64,000 nt of DNA from Paucimonas sp. (GTDB lineage Bacteria; Pseudomonadota; Gammaproteobacteria; Pseudomonadales; Pseudomonadaceae), in contig JAIRVG010000108.1 of assembly GCA_031253995.1 (NCBI GenBank), forward strand, positions 1 to 64,000. Direction: 5' to 3'. This document shows positions 36,610-44,176 of this stretch, in pieces. The notes under the pieces were generated by a model, which saw only the letters and a list, made by a program, of their open reading frames with translations, was not told the origin of the DNA and made no database searches. The position numbers and the translations under genes are program-made. The first letter of the stretch is position 1. Every line of letters starts with the position of its first letter.

Positions 36610-36915
36610 TCAGGAAGCAGGACCGTCGATCTCGTTGAAGTCGCAGTACTCTTCCCAGCCCATTCCCAGCGCCTCCGCCACTTCGCGGTGAACCTCCAGG
36701 CGCATCGCCTGCAGCTCCTCCGGTGATTCGGCGATCAGGCGCAACGCCAACTCCCAGGGCTCCACACCCTGCTCCTGGGCTTCGTCTTCGAACGCCCATT
36801 CAAGCTGCTGGCGCTGCTCGGCCTCGCTCAGCGAGGCGATTTCCGCCAACAACTGCGGGTTGGCCTGGGCGAAGCGCTCCAGGGCAACCTCCTGACGTTG
36901 TTCTTTCGCAATCAT
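36610..36915 (-). CDS. Small acidic protein resembling DUF6388
   Basis: A 101-residue, strongly acidic, mostly helical cytoplasmic protein (FAQANPQLLAEIASL, QQLEWAFEDEAQEQGVEPWELALRLIAES, MRLEVHREVAEALGMGWEEYC). It looks like the DUF6388 family known from pseudomonads; that assignment is from memory of the pattern. AGG lies about 8 bases before the chosen ATG (MIAKEQ); ten more in-frame residues upstream are possible. Function unknown. Same strand as tig. Confidence 0.7.
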   Translation of the reverse strand: MIAKEQRQEVALERFAQANPQLLAEIASLSEAEQRQQLEWAFEDEAQEQGVEPWELALRLIAESPEELQAMRLEVHREVAEALGMGWEEYCDFNEIDGPAS

Positions 36916-37187
36916 CCTTTTACCTGCCTGATGGCGTACCGACACTTTGTCAACCGGCTGAAATCTATCAGCTTTTGTTTGAACCTTGCCAGTCGTCGCA
37001 GATCAGAGAGGGGAATCAACCGTTCATCCGCAAACCACAAAATAATGAGAATTTTCTTACAAATGATCGGGAACAAATTTGCAAACGCGCAGGTCAGACC
37101 GCTAATCTAGCCGGGTTTGTCAAAAACGCGTTTCATTTCCAATAACACCTCGACAGCCCTGGTGACCAACACCGCAAGGACGATACC

Positions 37188-37586
37188 GTGTTGAAGAAAC
37201 TATTGATCATCAGCGCCTGGGTACTCCCCTGCTCGCTCACTTCAGCCACGCCCCTGCAAGCTTCTTTCGACCCGGACGCGCAGTACGCGATCGTCAAGAT
37301 CAGCGGCGACCCGGAAAGACTTTCGGTTGTCACCCAGCGCACAGGCCTCAGCGGAACGAGCTATTCCGCCCGCCAATTCGACTGCATTTCCCACACCGTA
37401 CGCTTCATGGGCTCCAGCACCTCATTGAAAGGCCTGGCCGACGCACGACCGGATGAAGAACCCACTCCAATCTTCAAAGGCTCGCTATCCAGATACATCA
37501 GCGAAGTGGCCTGCAACAGCGACACACCGACAACATCGGAGCAGATCCAGCGCGGCGCGACGCTGAGTGTCAATGCGCAGCAATAG
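37188..37586 (+). CDS. Exported hypothetical protein
   Basis: A 132-residue protein starting at a GTG with AAGGA 7-8 bases upstream. The N-terminus is a signal peptide (MLKKLLIISAWVLPCSLTSA-TP). The mature part has two cysteines (QFDCISHTV and EVACNSD) that could form one disulfide. SGDPERLSVVTQRTGLSGTSYSARQFDC and the region before GLADARPDEEPTPIF are the longest recognisable stretches; I do not know the family. It is followed by a strong terminator. Confidence 0.7.
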   Translation: MLKKLLIISAWVLPCSLTSATPLQASFDPDAQYAIVKISGDPERLSVVTQRTGLSGTSYSARQFDCISHTVRFMGSSTSLKGLADARPDEEPTPIFKGSLSRYISEVACNSDTPTTSEQIQRGATLSVNAQQ

Positions 37587-37613
37587 ACGCGAAACATCAT
37601 GACCCACGACAGA

Positions 37614-37640
37614 AGCAGCCACACGATGGCTGCTTTTTTT
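37614..37640 (+). terminator. Rho-independent terminator
   Basis: AGCAGCCA-CACGA-TGGCTGCT followed by T6, 28 bases after the stop of the exported hypothetical gene. Confidence 0.92.
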
Positions 37641-37680
37641 CATTTAGCGACCACCTGACACCGCGACAGCCCAAAACGAA

Positions 37681-37710
37681 AAAGGCGCCTGGTTTTCACC
37701 AGGCGCCTTT
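37681..37710 (-). terminator. Terminator of the tRNA operon
   Basis: AAAGGCGCCTGG-TTTTCA-CCAGGCGCCTTT, a 12-bp perfect stem; on the minus strand it is followed by TCGTTTT and lies 7 bases after the last tRNA-His. A degenerate copy is at 37953-37982. Confidence 0.88.
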
Positions 37711-37717
37711 CAAAATA

Positions 37718-37793
37718 TGGGGTGGACGAAGGGAATCGAACCCTCGACCACAGGAATCACAATCCTGCGCTCTACCAACTGAGCTACGTCCAC
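37718..37793 (-). tRNA. tRNA-His (GTG), copy 2
   Basis: Cloverleaf with acceptor GTGGACG/CGTCCAC, anticodon loop TTGTGAT with anticodon GTG, T-arm GGTTCGAATCC and an encoded CCA end. The base before position 1 is G and pairs with C73, the identity element of tRNA-His. Its sequence is identical to the copy at 37990. Confidence 0.96.
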
Positions 37794-37851
37794 CATATGT
37801 TGCTGACTTGCTGCTTTCTCACACCTCGACAGCGGGCGGTGAAAGCTTGAA

Positions 37852-37936
37852 TGGTGCGGACGAAGAGACTCGAACTCTTACAGCTTGCGCCGCTGGAACC
37901 TAAATCCAGTGTGTCTACCAATTTCACCACGTCCGC
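37852..37936 (-). tRNA. tRNA-Leu (TAG)
   Basis: An 85-base class II tRNA with acceptor GCGGACG/CGTCCGC, anticodon loop TTTAGGT (anticodon TAG), a long variable arm, T-arm GAGTTCGAGTCTC and an encoded ACCA end. Confidence 0.96.
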
Positions 37937-37952
37937 GTGAAGCATTTAAAGC

Positions 37953-37982
37953 AAAGGCGCCAGACTTTCATCAGGCGCCTTT
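37953..37982 (-). terminator. Degenerate copy of the tRNA terminator
   Basis: AAAGGCGCC...GGCGCCTTT with a 12-base unpaired centre. It stands just downstream of the first tRNA-His, in the same position as the intact hairpin at 37681 after the second, which shows that the duplication unit was tRNA-His plus hairpin. It may terminate partially or be a processing site. Confidence 0.55.
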
Positions 37983-37989
37983 CAGAATA

Positions 37990-38065
37990 TGGGGTGGACG
38001 AAGGGAATCGAACCCTCGACCACAGGAATCACAATCCTGCGCTCTACCAACTGAGCTACGTCCAC
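37990..38065 (-). tRNA. tRNA-His (GTG), copy 1
   Basis: Identical in sequence to the tRNA-His at 37718, with G before position 1, anticodon GTG and an encoded CCA. It is second in the operon, after tRNA-Arg. Confidence 0.96.
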
Positions 38066-38103
38066 CATATTGCATCTGCTACTTGTGCCAAAGCTGCCTT
38101 GAT

Positions 38104-38180
38104 TGGCGCACCCGGCAGGACTCGAACCTGCGACCATCCGCTTAGAAGGCGGATGCTCTATCCAGCTGAGCTACGGGCGC
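38104..38180 (-). tRNA. tRNA-Arg (TCT)
   Basis: A 77-base cloverleaf: acceptor GCGCCCG/CGGGTGC with one G-U pair, anticodon loop CTTCTAA (anticodon TCT), T-arm GGTTCGAGTCC and an encoded GCCA. First tRNA of the operon Arg-His-Leu-His. Confidence 0.96.
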
Positions 38181-38302
38181 ATATTTAATCTGCTTTCGCT
38201 TGCGATTACAAATTAACGTTAGCCGTACCGAACAAGCCAAAATCCGCTCATTCTGCCCGACCTTGCTAACCAGTGCTAGGCCCTGCCCGACAAGTGAGGC
38301 GC

Positions 38303-38331
38303 ATCTTATAGACCACCTATCACACCGTCAA
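38303..38331 (-). promoter_or_regulatory. Promoter of the tRNA operon
   Basis: On the minus strand: TTGACG (38326-38331), 17 bases, TAAGAT (38303-38308; the overlapping TATAAG is 2 bases earlier), followed by a GC-rich discriminator GCGCC, typical of stringently controlled stable-RNA promoters. A leader of about 115 bases precedes tRNA-Arg. Confidence 0.8.
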
Positions 38332-38458
38332 CATATTTCTCGGAAAATTTCATTTTATTGAAGGGCTTAGGGCAATTGCCGGACCAAGCGCCTTTGCCCG
38401 TCGCCCTGCTCATGAGAGAATGCGCGCTCTTTTTTCTCTCGATGGTTAATCACCCGTC

Positions 38459-39313
38459 ATGACTGCACAACTTATCGACGGCAAGGCGATCGCCGCCAGC
38501 CTGCGCCAGCAGATCGCCCAACGTGTCGTTGAACGTCGCCAGCAAGGCCTGCGGACTCCCGGCCTGGCGGTGATCCTGGTTGGCACCGACCCCGCCTCCC
38601 AGGTGTATGTATCGCACAAGCGCAAGGACTGCGAGGAAGTCGGTTTCATCTCGCAAGCCTTCGACCTGCCGAGCACGACCAGCCAGCAGGACCTGACCGA
38701 CCTGATCGATCGCCTCAACGACGACGCCGACATCGACGGCATCCTCCTGCAACTGCCGCTGCCGGCCCACCTCGACGCCTCCCTGCTCCTGGAGCGCATT
38801 CGCCCGGACAAGGACGTCGACGGCTTCCACCCTTACAACATCGGCCGCCTGGCCCAGCGTATCCCGCTGCTGCGCCCGTGCACCCCGAAAGGCATCATGA
38901 CCCTGCTGGAAAGCACCGGCCAGGACCTCTACGGCATGAACGCCGTGGTCGTCGGCGCCTCCAACATCGTCGGTCGCCCGATGGCCATGGAGCTGCTGCT
39001 GGCCGGCTGCACCGTCACCGTCACCCACCGCTTCACCAAGGACCTCGCCGGCCACGTCGGCCGTGCCGACCTGGTGGTGGTCGCCGCCGGCAAGCCGGGC
39101 CTGGTCAAGGGTGAATGGATCAAGGAAGGCGCCATCGTCATCGACGTCGGCATCAACCGCCAGGAAGACGGCAAGCTGGTGGGCGACGTGGTCTACGACA
39201 CCGCCCTGCCCCGCGCCGGCTGGATCACCCCGGTGCCAGGCGGCGTCGGCCCGATGACCCGCGCCTGCCTGCTGGAAAACACCCTGTACGCCGCGGAAGA
39301 ACTGCACGGGTAA
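38459..39313 (+). CDS. folD: Bifunctional methylene-THF dehydrogenase / methenyl-THF cyclohydrolase
   Basis: A 284-residue enzyme that interconverts 5,10-methylene-THF and 10-formyl-THF in one-carbon metabolism. Motifs: VYVSHKRKDCEEVGF with the catalytic Lys, LLQLPLPAHLD, and the NADP loop VVVGASNIVGRPMA, ending in the family segment TPVPGGVGPMTRACLLENTL. It is divergent from the tRNA operon; a 278-base gap separates them. Confidence 0.97.
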   Translation: MTAQLIDGKAIAASLRQQIAQRVVERRQQGLRTPGLAVILVGTDPASQVYVSHKRKDCEEVGFISQAFDLPSTTSQQDLTDLIDRLNDDADIDGILLQLPLPAHLDASLLLERIRPDKDVDGFHPYNIGRLAQRIPLLRPCTPKGIMTLLESTGQDLYGMNAVVVGASNIVGRPMAMELLLAGCTVTVTHRFTKDLAGHVGRADLVVVAAGKPGLVKGEWIKEGAIVIDVGINRQEDGKLVGDVVYDTALPRAGWITPVPGGVGPMTRACLLENTLYAAEELHG

Positions 39314-39326
39314 CCGCAACCGCAGC

Positions 39327-39462
39327 CACAAGCTTCAAGCTGTAAGCTGCAAGAAAAGGCAGGCCGTGGTGTGCCGGCCTTTTCTTGCAGTATCCCCGCC
39401 CTCGAAATCTCCTTCGCTCCGCTTTTTCTTGTCACTTGCAGCTTGCCCCTTGCAGCTCGCAA
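39327..39462. repeat. AAGCTxCAAG-rich inverted repeats, possibly ending folD transcription
   Basis: Arms CTGCAAGAAAAGGC (39347-39360) and its exact inverse (39377-39390) form a hairpin 33 bases after folD, flanked by CACAAGCTTCAAGCTGTAAG. A further partial inverted copy lies at 39421-39462 (TTTTTCTTGTCACTTGCAGC). Same family as the element at 27801. Confidence 0.72.
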
Positions 39463-39504
39463 AGGTTGACGAACGGTCATCCCGATGGTCAGATGCCGCC
39501 CGTT

Positions 39505-39685
39505 TTCAGGTGTCTGCTGCCGCCGTGCAGCAGGTGAAACGGGAAGCCGGTGCGTCTTCAACGACAAGTCCGGCGCTGCCCCCGCAACGGTAAGCGAGTG
39601 AAGCATTCAACCAAGCCACTGTGCGCATGACGCATGGGAAGGCGAATAGCTTCCATCCTCGCAAGCCCGGAGACCGGCCTGAAGC
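39505..39685 (+). ncRNA. Cobalamin (adenosylcobalamin) riboswitch
   Basis: It contains the conserved core in order: AGGTG near 39508, GGGAAGCCGGTG (39541-39552), the B12 box GGCGCTGCCCCCGCAACGG (39572-39590) with TAAGC after it, and the closing CCCGGAGACCGGCC (39666-39679). It lies 130 bases before the TonB-dependent receptor gene, where cobalamin would repress expression. Confidence 0.94.
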
Positions 39686-39814
39686 ATCACGACTGGAGAA
39701 AGGACTCGTCAGTCATTTGGCAAACCTGCGGTGGGCGGGCACGAGCCGGTAATCTGGCGCGCGTTCGCCAGTACCCTCCTGTGCGCTTCCCGAAAATTCC
39801 TTTTCGAGAAGTCA

Positions 39815-41767
39815 ATGAGCAACACATCCTTCACTCCAATCGCGCACGCGGTCCTCGGTTGCCTGCTTGGCAGCCCCGCGGCACTCCACGCCGCCAATGC
39901 ACTCACCCTTGACCAGCAGATCGTCTCGGCGCCAGCGGTGGAATCCAACACCATCGCGCAGATGGCCCTCTACGGCAGCAAGGTGGAGGTGGTGGAGCGC
40001 GAGCAGATCGAACGCGCCGGCCCCAGCGCCGACATCACCCGCGTCCTGCAGATGTTCGTCCCCGGCTTGTACGTCGCCCCCAAGCAGGGCCCGTTCGACT
40101 ACGGCACCTATTCGCTGCTGGGCGGGCGCAATGACGACACCCTGATCCTCCTCGACGGCGTACGCCTGAACAACCGCCTCTACGGCGGCATCTACATCGA
40201 CACCCTGCCCGCAGCGGCGATCGAGCGCATCGAAGTGCTCAAGGGTGGCCAGAGCCTGCTGTTCGGCACCCAGGCGGTGTCCGGGGTGATCAATATCGTC
40301 ACCCGCAATGCCCAGTCCCGCGATGCCTCCGGCCAGGTCAACCTGGGCGTCGACAGCTTCGCCGGGCGCAATGGCGATGCACGCATCGAGCGGATCTTCA
40401 GCAACGGCTTCGGCGACCTCGGCCTGCTCGCCTATGTCAGCCACAACATTTCCGAGGGCTACCAGCCGTACCGCAGCAGCGACATCGCCGCGACCGTGAG
40501 CGACCGCAAGCGCAGCTACGAGGTCAACACCTTCGGCGCCAAGGCCGCGCAGAGCTTCGGCGACGACAGCCGCCTGGAGCTGTTCTACCAGTACAGCGCC
40601 GCCAGCCTCGACTTCCTGCGCCCGACCTCCAACCGCAACACCACCAACGACCGGGTCCAGCAGATCGCCACCGCGACCTTCCAGCAGCACCTGAACGAAG
40701 ACTTCAGCTACTTCGTCAAGGGCCACATGAACGACTGGGACACCAACTACAACCGGGTCTACAACAACACCGACGGCAGCACCCGGGTGGTCAACCACAA
40801 CGACTACTGGGGCTTCAGCGACTGGGGCGTGCAGGCCGAAGGCACGGCGGTGCTGCCCGGCAACCACACCCTGGTGTTCGGTACCGACAACCAGTTCTAC
40901 AAGGGCAAGGACGATGTCCTGAAGATCGACCAGAACCAGGCCGAAGCCCACGCCCTGTATGTGCAGCTGCGCCCCGAGATCACTGCCCTGCCCGACTGGC
41001 ACCCGAGCATCGGCGTGCGCCGCGAGCACCTGAGCGGCGGCGACAGTGCCACCGTGGGCATGTTCACCTCGCTCTACGACCTCACCGACAACCTCAAGCT
41101 GCGCGGCCAGTTCGGTTCGGCCTACAAGCTGCCGAACGCCGAGCAGTTGTACGTCAACGAGCCGGGCGACGAGATGGGCAACCCGAACCTCAAGGCCGAG
41201 AAAAGCCGTAATGCGGAGCTGGGCCTGGACTACAGCAACCTGGTCAACGGCCAGCCGTACAGCGTCAGCGGCACGCTCTTCCATCGTCGCATCGAGGACC
41301 TGATCACCCTCGTCGACAGCCAGTGGGTCAACGGCGACGGCGAGATCACCGTGCGCGGCTTCGAGCTCAACGGCCAGGTACAGCTCAGCGACCGCTGGCA
41401 GGTGCAGGCGGACATGACCCGCAACCTCACCGAGTCGCGCAACGGTGCGACCATCAACAACATCCCGCATTACTTCGCCCGCAGCCGGGTCGGCTACGAA
41501 TCCGCCGACCGCATGTGGGGTGCCGGTGCCGCGGTGCGCTACATCGGCAGCGTGATCAGCCCGCGGGATATCGACTACGGCCACTACACCGTGGTCGATG
41601 CCGATGCGTACCGCTACCTGGACGGCCAGCGCCAGCACCGCCTGAGCCTGCTGCTGGAGAACCTGCTGGACCGCGACTACACCACCAGCATGGATTCCAG
41701 CTCGCCGCGGGTGAGCAACCTGGGGCGGCCGTTCACGGCAGAGGCGCGGTACACCTACAGCTTCTAG
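39815..41767 (+). CDS. TonB-dependent outer-membrane receptor, BtuB-type, under B12 riboswitch
   Basis: A 650-residue receptor with a signal peptide ending LHAA-NA. The plug domain (about residues 50-165) shows VLQMFVPGLYVAPKQG, LLGGRNDDTLILLDGVRLNN, RIEVLKGGQSLLFGTQAVSGVINIVTRN. A 22-strand-type barrel follows and ends with a C-terminal Phe (RYTYSF). GAGAAG precedes the ATG at 39815. The upstream cobalamin riboswitch argues that cobalamin, cobinamide or a related corrinoid is the ligand. It is longer than E. coli BtuB (614 residues in the precursor), so the ligand remains inferred. Confidence 0.9.
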   Translation: MSNTSFTPIAHAVLGCLLGSPAALHAANALTLDQQIVSAPAVESNTIAQMALYGSKVEVVEREQIERAGPSADITRVLQMFVPGLYVAPKQGPFDYGTYSLLGGRNDDTLILLDGVRLNNRLYGGIYIDTLPAAAIERIEVLKGGQSLLFGTQAVSGVINIVTRNAQSRDASGQVNLGVDSFAGRNGDARIERIFSNGFGDLGLLAYVSHNISEGYQPYRSSDIAATVSDRKRSYEVNTFGAKAAQSFGDDSRLELFYQYSAASLDFLRPTSNRNTTNDRVQQIATATFQQHLNEDFSYFVKGHMNDWDTNYNRVYNNTDGSTRVVNHNDYWGFSDWGVQAEGTAVLPGNHTLVFGTDNQFYKGKDDVLKIDQNQAEAHALYVQLRPEITALPDWHPSIGVRREHLSGGDSATVGMFTSLYDLTDNLKLRGQFGSAYKLPNAEQLYVNEPGDEMGNPNLKAEKSRNAELGLDYSNLVNGQPYSVSGTLFHRRIEDLITLVDSQWVNGDGEITVRGFELNGQVQLSDRWQVQADMTRNLTESRNGATINNIPHYFARSRVGYESADRMWGAGAAVRYIGSVISPRDIDYGHYTVVDADAYRYLDGQRQHRLSLLLENLLDRDYTTSMDSSSPRVSNLGRPFTAEARYTYSF

Positions 41768-41838
41768 GCCGCTGTGTGACTGACGCGGACCCGCCCCCAC
41801 AAGGTCCGCGTCGGCTCGACGGATTTCGAGGACAGTCC

Positions 41839-42189
41839 ATGAACGAACAAGACATCCCCAGCAACCCCGAGTGGTCGCACATCCCCGACCACGCCCGCCA
41901 CGTCATGCTCTGCACCGGCCCGCGCTGCACCCTGCGCGGCGCGCTGAAAGTCTGGAAGACGGTACGCAACGAACTGCTGGCCGCACAGCGCATGGAAACC
42001 GCCGACGGCGTCCTGCTCACCCGCACCCACTGCCAGTTCCCGTGCAACCTCGGCCCGGTGGCGACGGTCTACCCGGACCGTTGCTGGTACCGCATCGCCA
42101 GCCACGACGATGCCCGGCGCCTGGTCCGCGAACACCTGGTGGACGGTCGCCCGGTCCGCGACCTGCTGCTCAACGGAGACCGCCAATGA
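41839..42189 (+). CDS. Small (2Fe-2S) ferredoxin-like protein
   Basis: A 116-residue thioredoxin-fold 2Fe-2S protein. VMLCTGPRCTLRGA supplies the first cysteine pair and THCQFPCNLGPVATVYPDRCWYR the second, the arrangement seen in the ferredoxin-like proteins found beside cobalamin genes. GGACAG lies just upstream. The stop overlaps the start of the next gene (ATGA). Its electron partner is unknown; a role in corrinoid reduction or modification is an inference from context. Confidence 0.85.
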   Translation: MNEQDIPSNPEWSHIPDHARHVMLCTGPRCTLRGALKVWKTVRNELLAAQRMETADGVLLTRTHCQFPCNLGPVATVYPDRCWYRIASHDDARRLVREHLVDGRPVRDLLLNGDRQ

Positions 42190-43100
42190 AGCACCTGACG
42201 TGGCTGTTGCTGCTGGCCTGCTCCTGCGCCCACTCTCTCGACTACCGGAACTGCGGCGAAACCTGGACGCTCAAAACCCCTGCGCCGCAGCGCATCCTGG
42301 CCCTCAACCAGCACGCCGCCGACCTGCTGCTGGCACTGGAGGCAGGCCCGGCCCTGGCCGCCGTCAGCTATATAGATGACGACGCCGGCGCCCTGAAGGA
42401 AAACCGCTACCGCGGCGTCCCCCTGCTGTCGCGCAAATACCCCTCCCAGGAAGTCTTCTACGCCGGACGCTTCGACCTGGTGGTCGGCGGCTTCGCCAGT
42501 GCCTTTCGCGACGGCGTCGGCTCGCGTCACGACCTGGCCCGCCTGGGCATCGCCAGCTACCTGCTGGAAGATGCCTGCGCCACCCCGCCCGCCTCAGGCT
42601 TCGCCGCCATCGAGCACGACCTGCGCACCCTCGGCACCCTGCTGGGCCGCCAGGCCAGCGCCGAAGCACTGATCGCCCGCCAGCACGACGATCTGCAACA
42701 GGCCCGTGCCCTCGCCGCAAGGCACAAGCCGCTGCGGGTCTTCTACCTGGACAACCAGACCCAGGGCCTGGACAGCGAAGGCAGCCGCGGATTCGTCACC
42801 GAACTGATCGCGGTGGCCGGCGGACGCAACCTCTTCGCCGATATCGACCTGCACCGGGTCACGGTGGACGCCGAAACCCTGCTCCGCCAGGACCCGGATG
42901 TGCTCCTGCTGGCCGACGCGGTCTGGTCACCGGCCAGCGCCAAGCGCGACTACCTGCGCAAGCACCCGGCCCTCTCGCACCTGCGCGCAGTGCGCGAGAA
43001 CCACATGATCGACATCCCCTTCACCCACCTGGTGGCCGGCGAACACAGCGCCCGCACGGCCCTGCACCTGGCCCGGGAACTGGCGAATATCAGCGACTGA
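42186..43100 (+). CDS. Periplasmic corrinoid/iron-siderophore binding protein, BtuF-like
   Basis: A 304-residue class III substrate-binding protein with a signal peptide ending around CAHS-LD. RILALNQHAADLLLALEAG and DLVVGGFASAF form the first lobe, and DNQTQGLDSEGSRGFVTELIAVAGGRNLF the second. The cluster has no matching permease or ATPase gene, so these must be elsewhere. It is coupled to the ferredoxin gene by a 4-base overlap and belongs to the riboswitch-controlled unit. A cobalamin ligand is inferred. Confidence 0.85.
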   Translation: MKHLTWLLLLACSCAHSLDYRNCGETWTLKTPAPQRILALNQHAADLLLALEAGPALAAVSYIDDDAGALKENRYRGVPLLSRKYPSQEVFYAGRFDLVVGGFASAFRDGVGSRHDLARLGIASYLLEDACATPPASGFAAIEHDLRTLGTLLGRQASAEALIARQHDDLQQARALAARHKPLRVFYLDNQTQGLDSEGSRGFVTELIAVAGGRNLFADIDLHRVTVDAETLLRQDPDVLLLADAVWSPASAKRDYLRKHPALSHLRAVRENHMIDIPFTHLVAGEHSARTALHLARELANISD

Positions 43101-43107
43101 AGGCGCA

Positions 43108-43122
43108 CAGCCGATTCGGCTG
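43108..43122. promoter_or_regulatory. 15-bp palindrome upstream of ctlX (site A)
   Basis: CAGCCGATTCGGCTG, a perfect palindrome around the central T, 112 bases before the ctlX start. The same sequence on the opposite strand occurs at 45298-45312. The form CAG-N9-CTG fits the 15-bp Lrp-type consensus ends YAG...CTR, and an Lrp/AsnC gene ends this cluster. Confidence 0.7.
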
Positions 43123-43233
43123 CGAATCCGCCGGTTTCAGCTTTCCCGGCTGGGCGCCCCACGTGCTTCAGCCGGGATTGCAACGGCGTCGGGAGGACAA
43201 TGGACGCATCGCCAACCCCGGATGCGTGCCCCG

Positions 43234-44151
43234 ATGCAAACAACCAATACGGTCCTGATGATCCGCCCGGCGCGGTTCGCCTTCAACCCGGACACCGCCC
43301 TCAACAACCGCTTCCAGAAACCCGTGCTGGACGCCGACGCCGCACAGCAGAAAGCGCTGGAAGAGTTCGACGGTTACGTCGACACCCTGCGCCAGCACGG
43401 CGTCGAAGTCCTGGTGGTGCAGGACACTCCCGCCCCGCACACCCCGGACTCGATCTTCCCCAACAACTGGTGGAGCAGCCACGCCGACGGCAGCCTGGTG
43501 CTCTACCCCATGGAAGGCCACAACCGTCGATTGGAGCGGGACAAGGGCGTGTTGCGGGTGCTCGACGAGCGCTTCGCCATCCGCGACACCATCGACCTCA
43601 GCCCGCTGGAGCGACAGCAGATCTTCCTCGAAGGCACCGGCAGCATGGTCCTCGACCGCGAGCACCGCATCAGCTACGCCTGCCATTCCGGACGCACCCA
43701 CGGCGAGGCCCTGCGCGCCTTCGCCGAGCGCCTGGACTACCGCCTCTGCGTGTTCCATGCCGTGGACCGCCACCAGGCGCCGATCTACCACAGCAACGTG
43801 ATGATGAGCGTCGGCCGCGAGCTTTCCGTGGTCTGCCTCGATGCCCTGCCCAACGCCGCCGAACGCTACACCCTGGAACGCAGCCTGCGCGACACCGGCA
43901 AGGACATCCTCGCCCTGGACTTCGACCAGCTCGAAGGCTTCGCCGGCAACATGCTCGAAGTCCACGACAAGCAGGGCCAGCCGCTGCTGGTGATGTCGCG
44001 CAGCGCCTGGAACGCCCTGAGCCCGGCGCAACGTCGCCAGGCCGAACGCCACAGCCACCCGGTGGTGGTGAACATCGACCATATCGAACGCATTGGCGGT
44101 GGCAGCGCGCGCTGCATGCTCGCCGAAGTGCACCTGCCCGTTCGCAACTGA
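43234..44151 (+). CDS. ctlX: Citrulline ureidase-like hydrolase CtlX (amidinotransferase/deiminase superfamily)
   Basis: A 305-residue guanidino-group-modifying superfamily protein. FAFNPDTALNNRF, PDSIFPNNWWSSH, LEGTGSMVLDREH, YHSNVMMSVG and the terminal GGSARCMLAEVHLP (catalytic Cys) are the CtlX pattern. In Francisella CtlX converts citrulline to ornithine, CO2 and ammonia; the activity here is inferred. The start is uncertain: no Shine-Dalgarno stands before the ATGs at 43222 or 43234, and GGGAGG at 43191 is too far away. ocd follows after 25 bases, and a shared palindrome lies upstream. Confidence 0.85.
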   Translation: MQTTNTVLMIRPARFAFNPDTALNNRFQKPVLDADAAQQKALEEFDGYVDTLRQHGVEVLVVQDTPAPHTPDSIFPNNWWSSHADGSLVLYPMEGHNRRLERDKGVLRVLDERFAIRDTIDLSPLERQQIFLEGTGSMVLDREHRISYACHSGRTHGEALRAFAERLDYRLCVFHAVDRHQAPIYHSNVMMSVGRELSVVCLDALPNAAERYTLERSLRDTGKDILALDFDQLEGFAGNMLEVHDKQGQPLLVMSRSAWNALSPAQRRQAERHSHPVVVNIDHIERIGGGSARCMLAEVHLPVRN

Positions 44152-44176
44152 AACCGATCAGAAGAAGGAAGCCATC

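Noticed and set aside
37681..38180. Repeated tRNA-flanking segments taken as a CRISPR-like or mobile repeat.
   Set aside because: The repeats are two tRNA-His genes with their hairpins; there are no regular spacers or transposase.
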